From Nematopogon swammerdamellus (Eukaryota > Arthropoda > Insecta > Lepidoptera > Adelidae): a stretch of 64,000 nucleotides of DNA. The DNA is taken from the NCBI GenBank assembly GCA_946902875.1, contig OX336343.1:5755754-5819753 (forward strand), in the 5' to 3' direction. Both the position numbers and the translations under genes were made by a program. The notes beneath the pieces were generated by a model, which had not been told where the DNA came from, searched no databases, and saw only the letters and a list, made by a program, of their open reading frames with translations. Shown piece by piece: positions 44,801 to 55,534 of this stretch; the stretch's first letter is position 1, and every line of letters begins with the position of its first letter.

Positions 44801-46588
44801 AGGGAATCTAAAATGGCGGCGCTAGTCATGCCCTCTCACTCGCACACTACCTATTGCTTTCTTTACTCACGTCGGTAGTCGGTACTGCATGCAAAAAAAT
44901 TATCTGTCTGGATTTGCTCTCATGCTGCTGTCTCGACGGTTTTTGCATGAAGTATTGCAGTAACGATGTGTTTGAGTAAAGAAAGCAATAGCGTGAAAGT
45001 GACAGGGCACGAATAGCGCCGCCATTTTAGCTAGAAACTCATTGGGCCCACGTACGCTACGCACGCGTACGTGGGCGCGTCGGTATCCATACATTTTATA
45101 TGGAAGAGTGCAGCACGCAGTGTGTCGCGTAGCGTAGGGTGGCGTGGGCGCAATGAAACTGCGTGCTGCACTCTTCCATATAAAATGTATGGAGACCGAC
45201 GCGCCCAGATTCGCGTGTGTGGCGTACGTGGGCCCAATGAGTTTCTAGCTTCATTGGCGCGGGTAATAAAGGGACTAGGTACTTTGTGTAGTTCTCATAT
45301 TGATCATGACGCTCGGAAACGCAGCAATATAGAATGAATGATGCACATATAAATACAATAAGTATTGAAGTAATAAGCATATTTTACGAAACATTAACGC
45401 ATTGAATGGAGGTCGATCGGAACGACTATGAAAATACTTCGTGTTTGCTGCCCTGTTAAGTGTAGACAGCACGATGAAAGGGTGACTGACACGGACCTAG
45501 TTCACCAAGGTGTCAAGGGCTAACATCAAGGGTGGACCTAGTAGGTGATGTAGTAGGTGAGGTTCCTTAAAAATAAAACATTCAACTAAAGCTAGAAACA
45601 TGGTCCTTCGAGCCGGATGTAATCGAAGCCACTTCCAAAATTAAACTGATTGAGAATATAACCACAAGTATGAAATATAGAAACTATTTTAGATCCTCCT
45701 TGCATTATGATTTTGCGACAGATGATATAAAGCATGATGGATGAAATATGAATGAGTCAGTACCGAGCATGTTACCCGTGAGGTAGTCATTGGTGAGCGA
45801 GAGGCGATGCGGTGGACCGGGTCGCGGTCGCGTGTGGGGCAGGGGGGACTCCATGCGCACTGCCTCACTCAGGAGACCTTCTGGAGCCTTCCATGACACC
45901 TGGAAATTGCGTACATAAATCTAGAACTCATGTGAAGTATATTTGAAAAGATGGTAAGTATGTAGGTGCCTGTGCTGTTTGTGCTGTTGTTTTGTCAGTC
46001 AGTGTTTATGCGTCCACTGCTGGACATACGCCTCTCAAAGGCCCCAGTCCTCCGGCCTTCAGCGGTACGGAATCACTGATGGTGGCCTCCGATGTACCTA
46101 CTTAATGTCGTCATTCGTTCCACCTGGCGGCTGGTCTTCCCACACTCCGTTTCCCTGTCCCATGACGGCCGCCGTGTTCTGTGTGTGGGGACTGAATCGG
46201 CAAGTGGCCCTATGAGGTGGTCTTTTCAACGACCCTTAAGCTAGCCATCGTAAGACACTATTCAATGTACTGTGTCCTTAATGAAGTCTAAGTCCTATTA
46301 CAGCATCATGCCTGGAGAGACTGGTCGTGCAGAGCAGAACCAAGGAACACGTGGTGGCAAGATATATAACTGAGAACGTTTCACGTAGAGGTCGTTCACG
46401 TACATCAGGCAGCAGCCCCTGCGCCGATACTCTGCTCTTGGCTGTGGCCTGGGGCAGCGGCAGAGGGGACAGGTTGCGTAGGGAGGTGGCTGGAGACGCC
46501 CGCGTGCGGTTGTTCAGCTCGCCTTGCGTGTCGTTCTTGATTATCATGCTCGAGCCTATTAGGAGATCGTTTTTTCTCGTGCCCGAAC
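37895..46588 (-). CDS. Ca-alpha1T: T-type voltage-gated calcium channel alpha-1 subunit, 3' portion
   Basis: Twelve exons on the minus strand: 46588-46404, 45899-45764, 44662-44499, 44019-43862, 43707-43515, 43231-43082, 42762-42601, 42066-41848, 41205-41013, 40578-40009, 39910-39681, 38830-37895. Phases match throughout and yield about 1,097 residues. The pore loops [11 protein letters not shown] (domain III) and [11 protein letters not shown] (domain IV) carry aspartate at the selectivity position, the EEDD pattern that separates T-type (Cav3) from L- and N-type channels. The S6 of domain IV runs into [13 protein letters not shown], conserved in Cav3. Cav3 channels open at low voltage and set burst firing in neurons and muscle. 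Domains I and II are not in the window, so the gene continues right for at least 17 kb or is incomplete in this assembly. Two introns use GC donors. Confidence 0.95.
38875..39120. mobile_element. LINE-like relic interrupted by a SINE
   Basis: Sequence around 38930-39115 and after the SINE at 39535-39640 looks like degraded LINE coding DNA split by the SINE at 39121-39528. The reading frame is broken, so this is a weak call. All of it lies in the last calcium-channel intron. Confidence 0.35.
39121..39528 (+). mobile_element. SINE with tRNA-Leu-like head and tail A, full length
   Basis: Reference copy. Head CGGCGGGTGGCCGAGTGGTT, with TTCTCATGCGAGAGG as anticodon-arm region, and B box GCGGTTCGAATCCCG; then GTGTACCAATGAG, core CGTAAAACTGTAGGTCCC, CCTTACTAGGTGCTAGG and GGGTTGGTACCACCG, tail A and a poly(A) end. 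The head resembles a class II (Leu-type) tRNA. Confidence 0.92.
39681..40578 (-). CDS. Ca-alpha1T: Calcium channel exons, domain IV
   Basis: Exon 40578-40009 contains S1 ([17 protein letters not shown]), S2, S3 ([18 protein letters not shown]), the arginine-rich S4 ([19 protein letters not shown]) and S5 ([19 protein letters not shown]). Exon 39910-39681 has the pore ([13 protein letters not shown]) with the second visible selectivity Asp, and S6 ([15 protein letters not shown]). An apparent upstream ATG at 40615 lies in the intron, just before the real acceptor at 40580-40579. Confidence 0.95.
40637..40800 (+). mobile_element. Type-3 head with alternative body
   Basis: GGGGCCGGTACTTAAAAATA and CTCTCCCCGTGCATGTCGTA start the repeat, but it then runs into AGATGCAGTGCTAAAGGGCG rather than the SINE core. 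Same structure as 47553-47740 and 5768-5972 (reversed). Confidence 0.7.
41013..44019 (-). CDS. Ca-alpha1T: Calcium channel exons, domain III and III-IV linker
   Basis: Exon 44019-43862 ends [13 protein letters not shown] before S1. Exon 43707-43515 holds S1-S2 ([17 protein letters not shown]). Exon 43231-43082 has S3 ([14 protein letters not shown]) and the start of S4 (ILR). Exon 42762-42601 completes S4 ([17 protein letters not shown]) and S5 ([18 protein letters not shown]). Exon 42066-41848 carries the pore loop with the selectivity Asp. Exon 41205-41013 has S6 ([17 protein letters not shown]) and a basic III-IV linker. The introns after the first and second of these exons begin GC rather than GT. 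Confidence 0.94.
41389..41696 (+). mobile_element. SINE with type-3 head and tail B
   Basis: Head GTGTGGGGCCGGTGCTTTAA, core from ATTACTAGGTGGTAGGG, tail B to GTTTCCATAAAGAAAAA. Antisense to the calcium channel, in the intron between exons 8 and 9 of the visible series. Confidence 0.88.
42067..42600. other. Calcium channel intron, nothing recognised
   Basis: No repeat boundary, RNA gene or ORF that I can support. Confidence 0.4.
44060..44430 (-). pseudogene. LINE polymerase C-terminal fragment (RTE-like)
   Basis: The minus-strand frame gives [20 protein letters not shown], a typical end of an RTE-type polymerase, preceded by degraded coding sequence. Homologous to 45990-46240. Confidence 0.55.
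44499..46588 (-). CDS. Ca-alpha1T: Calcium channel exons, II-III intracellular linker
   Basis: Exons 46588-46404, 45899-45764 and 44662-44499 encode a low-complexity linker: [19 protein letters not shown], then [17 protein letters not shown], then a proline-rich stretch ending PPIKQINEE. The acceptor phases are 1, 0 and 1, all consistent. There is no family-wide conservation here, so these exons are supported by splice consensus, frame and position. The third exon most likely ends at GAGGAA|GTATGT rather than running on through the open frame to 44434. Confidence 0.78.
44785..45263. mobile_element. Compound foldback element with TAA target duplication
   Basis: Ends CCCGCGCCA and TGGCGCGGG are flanked by TAA at 44782-44784 and 45264-45266. 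Inside are two independent hairpins side by side: about 44812-45030 (arms around ATGGCGGCGCTAGTC and ATTGCTTTCTTTACTCA) and 45028-45250 (arms of about 92 bp around CTAGAAACTCATTGGGCCCA). Confidence 0.82.
45405..45575 (+). mobile_element. Old SINE tail B fragment
   Basis: Recognisable blocks CATTGAATGGAGGTCGATCG, CACGGACCTAGTTCACC and TAGGTGATGTAGTAGGTG with many substitutions. Confidence 0.6.
45980..46240 (-). pseudogene. RTE-like LINE fragment, second copy
   Basis: Shares TGCGTCCACTSCTGGACATA, ACGCCTCT and GACGGCCGCCGTGT with 44200-44360. Sits in the intron between the first two calcium-channel exons of the window. Confidence 0.55.
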
Positions 46589-46660
46589 CTGCACAAAATA
46601 TATTAGTTTTAGGTCATCTTCAATAAGCGTTCAGACTACCGTACCGTAGGTACCGTAACC

Positions 46661-46988
46661 GTGTGGGGCCGCCGGTGCTTTAAAAGAATAGCCCCACTGC
46701 ATCTCTCCCCGTGTATGTCGTAAAAGGCGACTAAGGGAAATTACACCCTTCTTATATTACTAGGTGGTAGGGTTTAACCCTCCCGGGTTGGTACAACCGC
46801 ACTGAATGAAAGGTCGGTCGAAACGGCTAGGTATGTAAATAGTTTGTGTTTTCCGTCCAGTTCAGTGTAGCCGGCACGGCCGAAGGGAAGCACTGACGTG
46901 GCACCAAGTTCACCCGGTGTTATGGGCTGACATCACGGATGTTTTAGGTGATGTAGCCAACCGTGTCAGTTTTCATAAAAAAAAAAAG
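46661..46988 (+). mobile_element. SINE with type-3 head and tail B
   Basis: Head GTGTGGGGCCGCCGGTGCTT, core at ATTACTAGGTGGTAGGG, tail B ending CAGTTTTCATAAAAAAAAA. It starts 73 bp upstream (in gene sense) of the first visible calcium-channel exon. Confidence 0.88.
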
Positions 46989-47159
46989 ACTATAATTAGG
47001 CAGGTTTAAGTGTCATCGTGGAAGCCAACGAGATCAGCAGCTCGAAGCATTTTTAAGTTACTGGACCCACCATCCTCTTAGCTAGCGTTAGTTGCACAAA
47101 ATATGAAAGCATTAAATTCAGACAAACTCAAATATCTGCCAACAGATGTTGGGACATGT

Positions 47160-47395
47160 TCATACGAACTGAATTTAAATGTCCTCACTAAAGTGGTGGT
47201 CAAACCTTAGTAAGAACGCCTAAAATGACCAAAAACCAATTAGGAAACTGAATATCGCATACTATAAATTACATTATGTTATATTTCTATTATTTTTATT
47301 AGGAAAATTACTTAATATTGAATATTTTAAATTTTTTATAAGCATAATTTTTGACCACCAGTTTAGTGAAGACATTATTCAGTTCGTTTTACAAC
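47160..47395. mobile_element. Foldback MITE
   Basis: CGAACTGAATTTAAATGTCC and CTAAAGTGGTGGTCAAA on the left match the reverse complement of TTTGACCACCAGTTTAG and CAGTTCG on the right, about 40-bp arms around an AT-rich interior. Confidence 0.65.
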
Positions 47396-47552
47396 TGTAT
47401 GGACTTGGACAAGTCCATACGTTAGCAATATTATGTAAGTCAACAGTAAGTCCACGACTTTGGGCCCTGCAACCTATTGTCGTACGGTCGTTGCAACCGA
47501 GAATGCGACACGTCCCGAGTCAGAAGACCTGACACCATTTTCGGATTAAGGA

Positions 47553-47740
47553 CCGTGTGGGGTCGGTACTTGAAAAGAATATCCCTACTGCATGTCTCCC
47601 CACGCATGTCGTAAAAGGCGACTGAGGGATAAGGACAAGATGCCGTGCTAAAGGGCGACAGGCTCGCACCTCTCACTTTGGCACGGTACATACTTCCACC
47701 GAGTCATGCAACAGGTGGGTCTTCGTGCCTTACTGTAGCA
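47553..47740 (+). mobile_element. Type-3 head with alternative body
   Basis: GTGTGGGGTCGGTACTTGAA, then TCGTAAAAGGCGACTGAGGG, then AGATGCCGTGCTAAAGGGCG; same body as 40637-40800. Confidence 0.7.
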
Positions 47741-47809
47741 ATCTTCGTTGGCTAACCGTTGCCAACAGTTGGCAAGTGGTCGGCATGGTTGGGGAATGGT
47801 TAGTGTATT

Positions 47810-50800
47810 TGCCAACAAATCCCCAACCTACCCACAACCGTAAATATACAACAAATTTTTGCGAGAACATTTTCAACGTTGGGCCTACACACGGCCTACA
47901 TTACTTACCTTGCGAATATTCGCCAACAAATCCCCAACCTACCCACAACCGTAAATATACAACAAATTTTTGCGAGAACATTTTCAACGTTGGGCCTACA
48001 CACGGCCTACATTACTTACCTTGCGAATATTCGCCAACAAATCCCCAACCTACCCACAACCGTAAATATACAACAAATTTTTGCGAGAACATTTTCAACG
48101 TTGGGCCTACACACGGCCTACATTACTTACCTTGCGAATATTCGCCAACAAATCCCCAACCTACCCACAACCGTAAATATACTACAAATTTTTGCGTAAA
48201 AATTTTCAACGTTGGGCCTACACACGGCCTACATTACTTACCTTGCGAATATTCGCCAACAAATCCCCAACCTACCCACAACCGTAAAAATATACTACAA
48301 ATTTGCGAGAACATTTTCAACGTTGGGCCTACACACGGCCTACATTACTTACCTTGCGAATATTCGCCAACAATCCCCAACCTACCCACAACCGTAACTA
48401 TACTACAAATTTTTGCGTAAAAATTTTCAACGTTGGGCCTACACACGGCCTACATTACTTACCTTGCGATTATTCGCCAACAAATCCTCAACCTACCCAC
48501 AACCGTAAATATACAACAAATTTTTGCGAGAAATTTTTCAACTTTGGGCCTACACACGGCCTACATTACTTACCTTGCGAATATTCGCCAACAATCCCCA
48601 ACCTACCCACAACCGCAACTATACTACAAATTTTTGCGTAAAAATTTTCAACGTTGGGCCTACACACGGCCTACATTACTTACATTGCGATTATTCGCCA
48701 ACAAATCCCCAACCTACCCACAACCGTAAATATACTACAAATTTTTGCGTAAAAATTTTCAACGTTGGGCTTACACACGGCCTACATTACTTACCTTGCG
48801 AATATTCGCCAACAAATCCCCAACCTACCCACAACCGTAAAAATATACTACAAATTTGCGAGAACATTTTCAACGTTGGGCCTACACACGGCCTACATTA
48901 CTTACCTTGCGAATATTCGCCAACAAATCCCCAACCTACCCACAACCGTAAATATACAACAAATTTTTGCGAGAAATTTTTCAACGTTGGGCCTACACAC
49001 GGCCTACATTACTTACCTTGCGAATATTCGCCAACAATCCCCAACCTACCCACAACCGTAACTATACTACAAATTTTTGCGTAAAAATTTTCAACGTTGG
49101 GCCTACACACGGCCTACATTACTTACCTTGCGATTATTCGCCAACAAATCCTCAACCTACCCACAACCGTAAATATACTACAAATTTTTGCGTAAAAAAT
49201 TTCAACGTTGGGCCTACACACGGCCTACATTACTTACCTTGCGAATATTCGCCAACAAATCCCCAACCTACCCACAACCGTAAAAATATACTACAAATTT
49301 GCGAGAACATTTTCAACGTTGGGCCTACACACGGCCTACATTACTTACCTTGCGAATATTCGCCAACAAATCCCCAACCTACCCACAACCGTAAATATAC
49401 TACAAATTTTTGCGTAAAAATTTTCAACGTTGGGCCTACACACGGCCCACATTACTTACCTTGCGAATATTCGCCAACAAATCCCCAACCTACCCACAAC
49501 CGTAAATATACTACAAATTTTTGCGAGAACATTTTCAACGTTGGGCCTATAAATAGCCTACATTACTAACCATGCGCACATTCGCCAACAAATCCCCAAC
49601 CTACCCACAACCGTAAAAATATACTACAAATTTGCGAGAACATTTTCAACGTTGGGCCTACACACGGCCTACATTACTTACCTTGCGAATATTCGCCAAC
49701 AAATCCCCAACCTACCCACAACCGTAAATATACTACAAATTTTTGCGAGAAAATTTTCAACGTTGGGCCTACACACGGCCTACATTACTTACCTTGCGAA
49801 TATTCGCCAACAAATCCCCAACCTACGTACAACCGTAAATATACTACAAATTTTTGCGAGAACATTTTCAACGTTGGGCCTATAAATAGGCTACATTACT
49901 TACCGTGCGCATTTTCGCCAACAAATCCCCAACCTAGCCACAACCGTAAATATACTACAAATTTTTGCGTAAAAATTTTCAATGTTGGGCCTACACACGG
50001 CCTACATTACTTACCTTGGGAATATTCGCCAACAAATCCCCAACCTACCCACAACCGTAAATATACTTCAAATTTTTGCGAGAAAATTTTCAACGTTGGG
50101 CCTATAAATAGCCTACATTACTTACCGTGCGCATATTCGCCAACAAATCCCCAACCTACCCACAACCGTAAATATACTACAAATTTTTGCGTAAAATTTT
50201 CAACGTTTGGCCTACACACGGCCTACATTACTTACCATGCGAATATTCGCCAACAAATCCCCAACCTACCCACAACCGTAAATATACTACAAATTTTTGC
50301 GAGAAAATTTTCAACGTTGGGCCTACACACGGCCTATATTACTTACCTTGCGAATATTCGCCAACAAATCCCCAACCTACCCGCAACCGTAAAAAATATA
50401 CTACAAATTTGCGAGAAAATTTTCAACGTTGGGCCTACACACGGCCTACATTACTTACCTTGCGAATATTCGCCAACAAATCCCAAACTTACCCACAACC
50501 GTAAATTAACTACAAATTTTTCCGAGAATTTTTTCAATGTTGGACCTATAAACTGCCTACATTACTTACCTTGCGAGTATTCGCCAACAAATCCGCAACC
50601 AACCCACAACAGCAACATTTCTACAAATTTTTGCGTGACATTTTTCTACGTTGGACTTACACACGGCCTACGTTACTTAAAGTGCTCATATTCGCCAACT
50701 AATCCCCAACCAAACCAAAACAATAAAATTTTTACAAAGGTTGGGCCTACACACTGCCTACATTACTTACCTTGCGAATATTTCCCAACAAATCCCCAAC

Positions 50801-50950
50801 TAAACCGCAACCGTAAAATTTCTATAAATGTTTGCATGAAATTTTTCAATGCTGGCCTACATTGCTAATATTCCACAACCAATCTCCACAGCTGTAAATC
50901 TCCTACAAATTTTTCTGTAAATTTTTTCGACATTGGGCCTACCTACACAC
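47810..50950. repeat. 111-bp satellite array
   Basis: About 28 tandem copies of a 111-bp unit with CAACAAATCCCCAACCTACC, CACAACCGTAAATATAC, AAATTTTTGCGAGAACATTT, TCAACGTTGGGCCTACACAC and GGCCTACATTACTTACCTTG. Copies are near identical in the middle and decay to the right after about 50,500. The unit length is divisible by three, so two frames stay open for hundreds of codons; I regard these ORFs as artefacts. On the minus strand most units contain GCAAGGTAAGTAATG, a perfect splice-donor consensus. Confidence 0.96.
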
Positions 50951-52240
50951 GGCCTATAGTGCGAATATTTGCAAGTGCAAGTGTTAGCGAGAGGGACGAA
51001 CAGACAGAACTCTCAGTTAAAATTTTTTAAATTTTTGCTCTCAAGCTATTTTTTCGACAAATCTTTGTAATTAGGACATTATAATCATGTTTTCGTAAAT
51101 AAACCAAATGTATAAATACTTACTTTGAAAATGACAAGTATGAAACATGTAGTGTAGGCGGTGGCAAACACTTTTGTAAATGTAGGCTAAGTAGACTTAT
51201 AAGAAAAAAAAAATGACGTCCAGCGAAGTTTCTTGCCAGTTCTTCTTCGCTGTGATAATCGAACTGGCTAATAGTTTAATGTTAAAATATGACGAATCCG
51301 AGAGCAGTGTAACTGTCTATGGATGATGAATAAAGAATAAAAAGAAAAAAAAAGAATAAGACGCTTTCCTTTTAGTGACGGAAAATTATCTCTAAGTGTA
51401 CGCGTTAAGGTCTATTTTGCTATTGAGTTATTGACTAATTTAGGCAGTACGCCGTCGTTTTTTATTCCTATGTCCATGGTTTCTGCAAGGTGATGATAAA
51501 TAAGCTACATGCACCTGCACCCTAAGCACCCCCCAAGTATTACATATTAAACCTATTAAACTTTTTCGTCACTTAAGTATCACAAACATTGAAGCTGATT
51601 AGCTAACTGATGCTGGAGAGCATAGTCAAGTACTCAAGTCACGTCAAGGGTCAGTTCTGCTTCGATAGTATATGAAGCCTACACCTTCTAAAACTTCAAA
51701 TAATTGTAATATGTATTATTTATTAATTTTTAGTTATGGCCACCGTTTCCTTCAAAATTCTGGTTTATCTATGGATTGGGGAATTCCCCATAGTCTATAA
51801 AGCAAACACGGATGTTGACAGCAGAGAGCAGACAGAAGATGTCATGTGACAAGTGAAAGTGGTGTGCCAGGGATCGTAATACCGTTATTTCGCGCAAACG
51901 TTATGTATGAGACTATATCAAAATAAAAACTATCAATCAAGAAAAACTAATGCATAATAAATAACGATTGAAATTTATTAAACGCTACTAGCCAAACGTT
52001 TAAAATCAGTTAAAATAACGTTATTCGTTTGTGATAGTGATAGTTATTTCCTCTCCACCCGAAAACCGCTGCCATAGCGAAATGATACCTAATAAATAAC
52101 GAAACAAAATAACGATTCCACTAACGTTGCAACTACCATTGCTATCTTTCTTCTTCATTTTTCTCATCACCCAAAGGTTGACTGGAAGAAATCACTTAAA
52201 GTGATAAGTCCGCCTTTGCACGCTACTTACTTGTACATTA
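50951..52240. other. No recognised feature
   Basis: AT-rich non-coding sequence with no repeat boundaries that I can support. Confidence 0.35.
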
Positions 52241-52244
52241 CGGA

Positions 52245-52460
52245 CAAGATTGCCAAAACGAACTGATCTTCGTTCGATTCGATACCTATATACCGATATT
52301 TCTTTCCGATACCAAGGCTTCGAAGTATCGGCCTCGGGTATCGGTACCGAGTACTCAAGTGGTATCGAGCGAGGGCATGGCATCGATGCCCAAAAATTAT
52401 CGGTCCTAAAGTATCGATACTACTCAGTATCGAGTATTTACGGAGATCATTTATTTGGAA
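52245..52460. repeat. Region of scattered TATCGATAC-like motifs
   Basis: Many imperfect copies of GTATCG and CGATAC in both orientations (for example CGGGTATCGGTACCGAGTAC). A similar cluster flanks the MITE at 54670-54893. Confidence 0.5.
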
Positions 52461-52499
52461 CCTCAACCGCGTCAGACAGAGCATATGAACTTCACATTT

Positions 52500-53210
52500 T
52501 TCCATGGCAAAAAATTATAATAAAAAATATTTGTCCTTGCGAGGTGTAAAAAAAAAATTTATGCAAAAATATAAAATTTATTGAAAGAAAAAATCTTTAA
52601 AGTTAAAACTTTTGAAAAAAACAGCTAACGGCTAAAACAGTAATTCGTTTAAGGCGGTGACAAACGCCAAATACGCAAAACATGCAAAAAGTGCGACAAA
52701 GAAGGTCCAAAACTGACCAATTGACACACATTCAGAAAATTAAAAAAATACCAACCTATATTTTGGTTCCTTACCAACAAAGTGCATTGCTGGTTTTTTT
52801 AATAATGAGTAAAAGTAAGTAATAAACATAAAATTAAAAATATATAAAAAAAGCATGAATTTTTGAAAATCTGAGTATGTGTGTATTATTACAATTTTAC
52901 AATACCACCGATTCAAAGGTCACAAAGCTCTGAGAAAACTCTATTCAATTTGTTTTATTATTTTATCCACGAAAGGAGATAAAAATAAAAAACAAAAAAC
53001 GCCTACATGAAATTATTGACGTAATTCTTCAGTCGGAAGGGTAAAATTTTTGCCTTCGTCAATTTAGCAGGCACTTCAATACTAGATACAATTTTAGTTC
53101 CGGGCTCGCTTGCTCGCTCCTGCCCTGCTGCGCCCGCGTGTCGGTCGTCATTTCTGTCTTCTGTGTTTGGATCGAATGGAAAAAAGATAGGTAGGTTAGG
53201 TATATTTGTA
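52500..53210. other. No recognised feature
   Basis: AT-rich, without supported ORFs. Confidence 0.35.
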
Positions 53211-53588
53211 CCGTGTGGGATGGTAATTTAAAATAATAGCCCCACTGCATCTCTCCCCGTGCATGTCGTAAAAGGCGACTGAGGGATTTTTTTTATGTAA
53301 ACTGACACAGTTTGCTATATCACCTATAACATCCGTGATGTCAGCCCATAACACCGGGTGAACTTAGGTGCCATGTCAGTGCTTCCCTTTGGTCGTGCCG
53401 GCTACACTAAACTGGACGGAAAATACAAACTATTTCGGGATATGACTCCCTTCTTTTTTTCCGTCCAGTTCAGTGAAGCCGGTACGACCGAAGAAAAGCA
53501 CTGACATAGCACCTACTTCACCAGTTGTTACGAGCTGACATCTCGGATGTTGTATTGTAGGTGATGTTGCCACCGTGTCATTTTCCGT
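53211..53588 (+). mobile_element. SINE (type-3 head, tail B) split by an inverted SINE fragment
   Basis: The outer head (GCCCCACTGCATCTCTCCCC, TCGTAAAAGGCGACTGAGGG) resumes at GATATGACTCCCTTCTTT and tail B (CCGTCCAGTTCAGTG). Between about 53287 and 53436 lies a minus-strand tail B fragment with its poly(T), inserted in opposite orientation. Confidence 0.82.
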
Positions 53589-53744
53589 ACCAGTATACAG
53601 TACGACCGTATCAGTAATATCTCTCTTCTGTGGTATCTATCAGTATACGCTCCGGTACGTAACTTGACGGGGCGTTATACGCATGGCTTTCGTTGGTATA
53701 ACCACAGAATAACTAATAGGTACTGTGGTATAACGCTGTCTGCG

Positions 53745-53905
53745 CCTCCCGCGCCTCCACCGCGCCGCCGCCTCCGCCGCCGCCGCCGCCGTGCCGCCTC
53801 CGCACCGCACGCTGCTACTGAGTTACCGCACCGCACCGCACCCCACCGCACCGTGCCATGCTGCCGCCGCGCGCGCCGCGCGCGCCGGCCGGTACCTATG
53901 TTGCT
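53745..53905. other. GC-rich low-complexity stretch
   Basis: Runs of CCGCCGCCG, CCGCACCGCACC and CGCGCGCCGCGCG stand out from the AT-rich surroundings. It could be a CpG island or a simple repeat; no protein is supported. Confidence 0.5.
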
Positions 53906-54149
53906 ATGATATTTGCCATACATACCTAAATGCCTATCTACCTATTACCTACCTACCTATTTTTATTTTAGTTTTCATCGATAGTCTATTTAGAGGTTTA
54001 TAAAAAGTGGTAAGTACATGAACTAAAATAATTTGGAAGAAATTACAATAAAATGTTATTTAGGTAAAATAATAAAAAATAAAAAATTAGAATCACGCAT
54101 CAGTTACATAAGCCACAATCATTTTAATAATTAAAATAATAAAAAAGCA

Positions 54150-54265
54150 AAAAAAAAAAACATACGAAAGTGGGATTCGAACCCCGAACCATCAACTCTT
54201 TAGGCTGATAGCGACAAACTACGCTAAATGTGACTTGAACGTGCGAAGCGAAATTAGCAGTCGCA
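54150..54265 (-). mobile_element. Short tRNA-derived SINE
   Basis: On the minus strand TTTAGCGTAGTTTGTCGC (A-box-like) and GGTTCGGGGTTCGAATCCCA (B box) are followed by a poly(A)-like tract at 54150-54160. Confidence 0.6.
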
Positions 54266-54669
54266 TGGTACATTATGTAGAATTCCCGAATGCTCAAGGT
54301 CGTTGGCGTTTGTCACGGCCTTAAGCGCTTAGGCTTTAAACGATTGCGCGGTTGGGCCATTATAGCCTTTGCTTTTGAAAATAGCCTTTCGGCTGGTGTT
54401 GAAACAGAAGTTAGCAACCACCAGCGTGACGCCGAAATTCATTGTAAAGACCTGGAAAGTCTTTTTTCATGTCACTCATGAACACTTTATTTTGCTTTGC
54501 GAAAAAAAAAGTTAAGTGAACGGTGAACGAATTGAATGAACGGATGAATGAAGGAAAAGATGTCCTTCCGAGTGTTCGAATACGAATTCTATAAAAAATA
54601 TAATTGCTAGTAGCCAAAGGCAAAATGTGAAAATAAAGTACCTACTCGATCGATATCGATACTCGATAC

Positions 54670-54893
54670 TAGGGATTTGTAGAGATATTTCATTTTACGA
54701 AGGTACAAGGGGTATGAGGTAGGGTTCCATAACGTCGTAAGCACCGCGGCGATAAGGAATATATTATTGCGTTTTTATTCCGAGCTAGTCGAATTCGGAG
54801 TTATTGAAGGGCACACGAGTGCGATCGCTCTCCTCGCCGCTCTAGTTTACGTCATACCCCTTGTACCTTCGTAAAATGAAAAATCTCTACAAG
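54670..54893. mobile_element. MITE with about 44-bp inverted ends
   Basis: GATTTGTAGAGATATTTCAT and CGAAGGTACAAGGGGTATGA on the left match the reverse complement of the right end with few differences. Non-coding interior of about 130 bp. Confidence 0.82.
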
Positions 54894-55454
54894 TACCTAC
54901 TTGTGATTAAGTACCGGGCTGTGGAATCGACTACTCAGTAGGTATAGCGAGTATCGCGATCAAAAGTATCGATTCCTACTGGGTATCTAAAGTATCGTTC
55001 GAACCCTTTACCTACCTAGTAGGTATCGCAAGAATGATTCGATGCTAAATGTACTTGGTATCGAAAGAAGAGTATCGAGTACTTATTATACTCGTATTTA
55101 GTAGTAAGTACCGGCACGTCCCTAACTATTACGCCCGCCCGGATGGACCCGAAAAGGGGTATTTTGACCCTGACGGATAATTTGGGGGGTATTTTATTAC
55201 TGGCGCGTCTTTTGACGGGCATTTTCAGTGAATACATCATACATGAATGAAGTAAAACTAATGAAATGAAGTAAAAGTAAAGTAACGAAATGAAGTAAAA
55301 GTAACGAATAAAAAGTAACGAGTAGAAACTAGAAAGCCATAAAGTAATGCGTCTCATCACTAGTTCTAACTCTATGGTCTATTTATGGATTGTCTGTTCG
55401 TAACAGAAATTCATACTACACTACGCACACAGACAGAACGAAGATCGCCACCAT

Positions 55455-55495
55455 TTTTAACCCCCGACGAAAAAAACGGAGGGGTGTTATAAGTT

Positions 55496-55534
<39 letters not shown>

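Noticed and set aside
47725..50868. Long ORFs (up to 231 aa) with a 37-residue periodic peptide
   Set aside because: They follow from a 111-bp satellite whose unit is divisible by three; two frames are open at once, copies carry indels, and no start context or splice sites support a gene.
47810..50950. CRISPR-like array
   Set aside because: The units are contiguous near-identical repeats without unique spacers, in a eukaryotic genome with introns.
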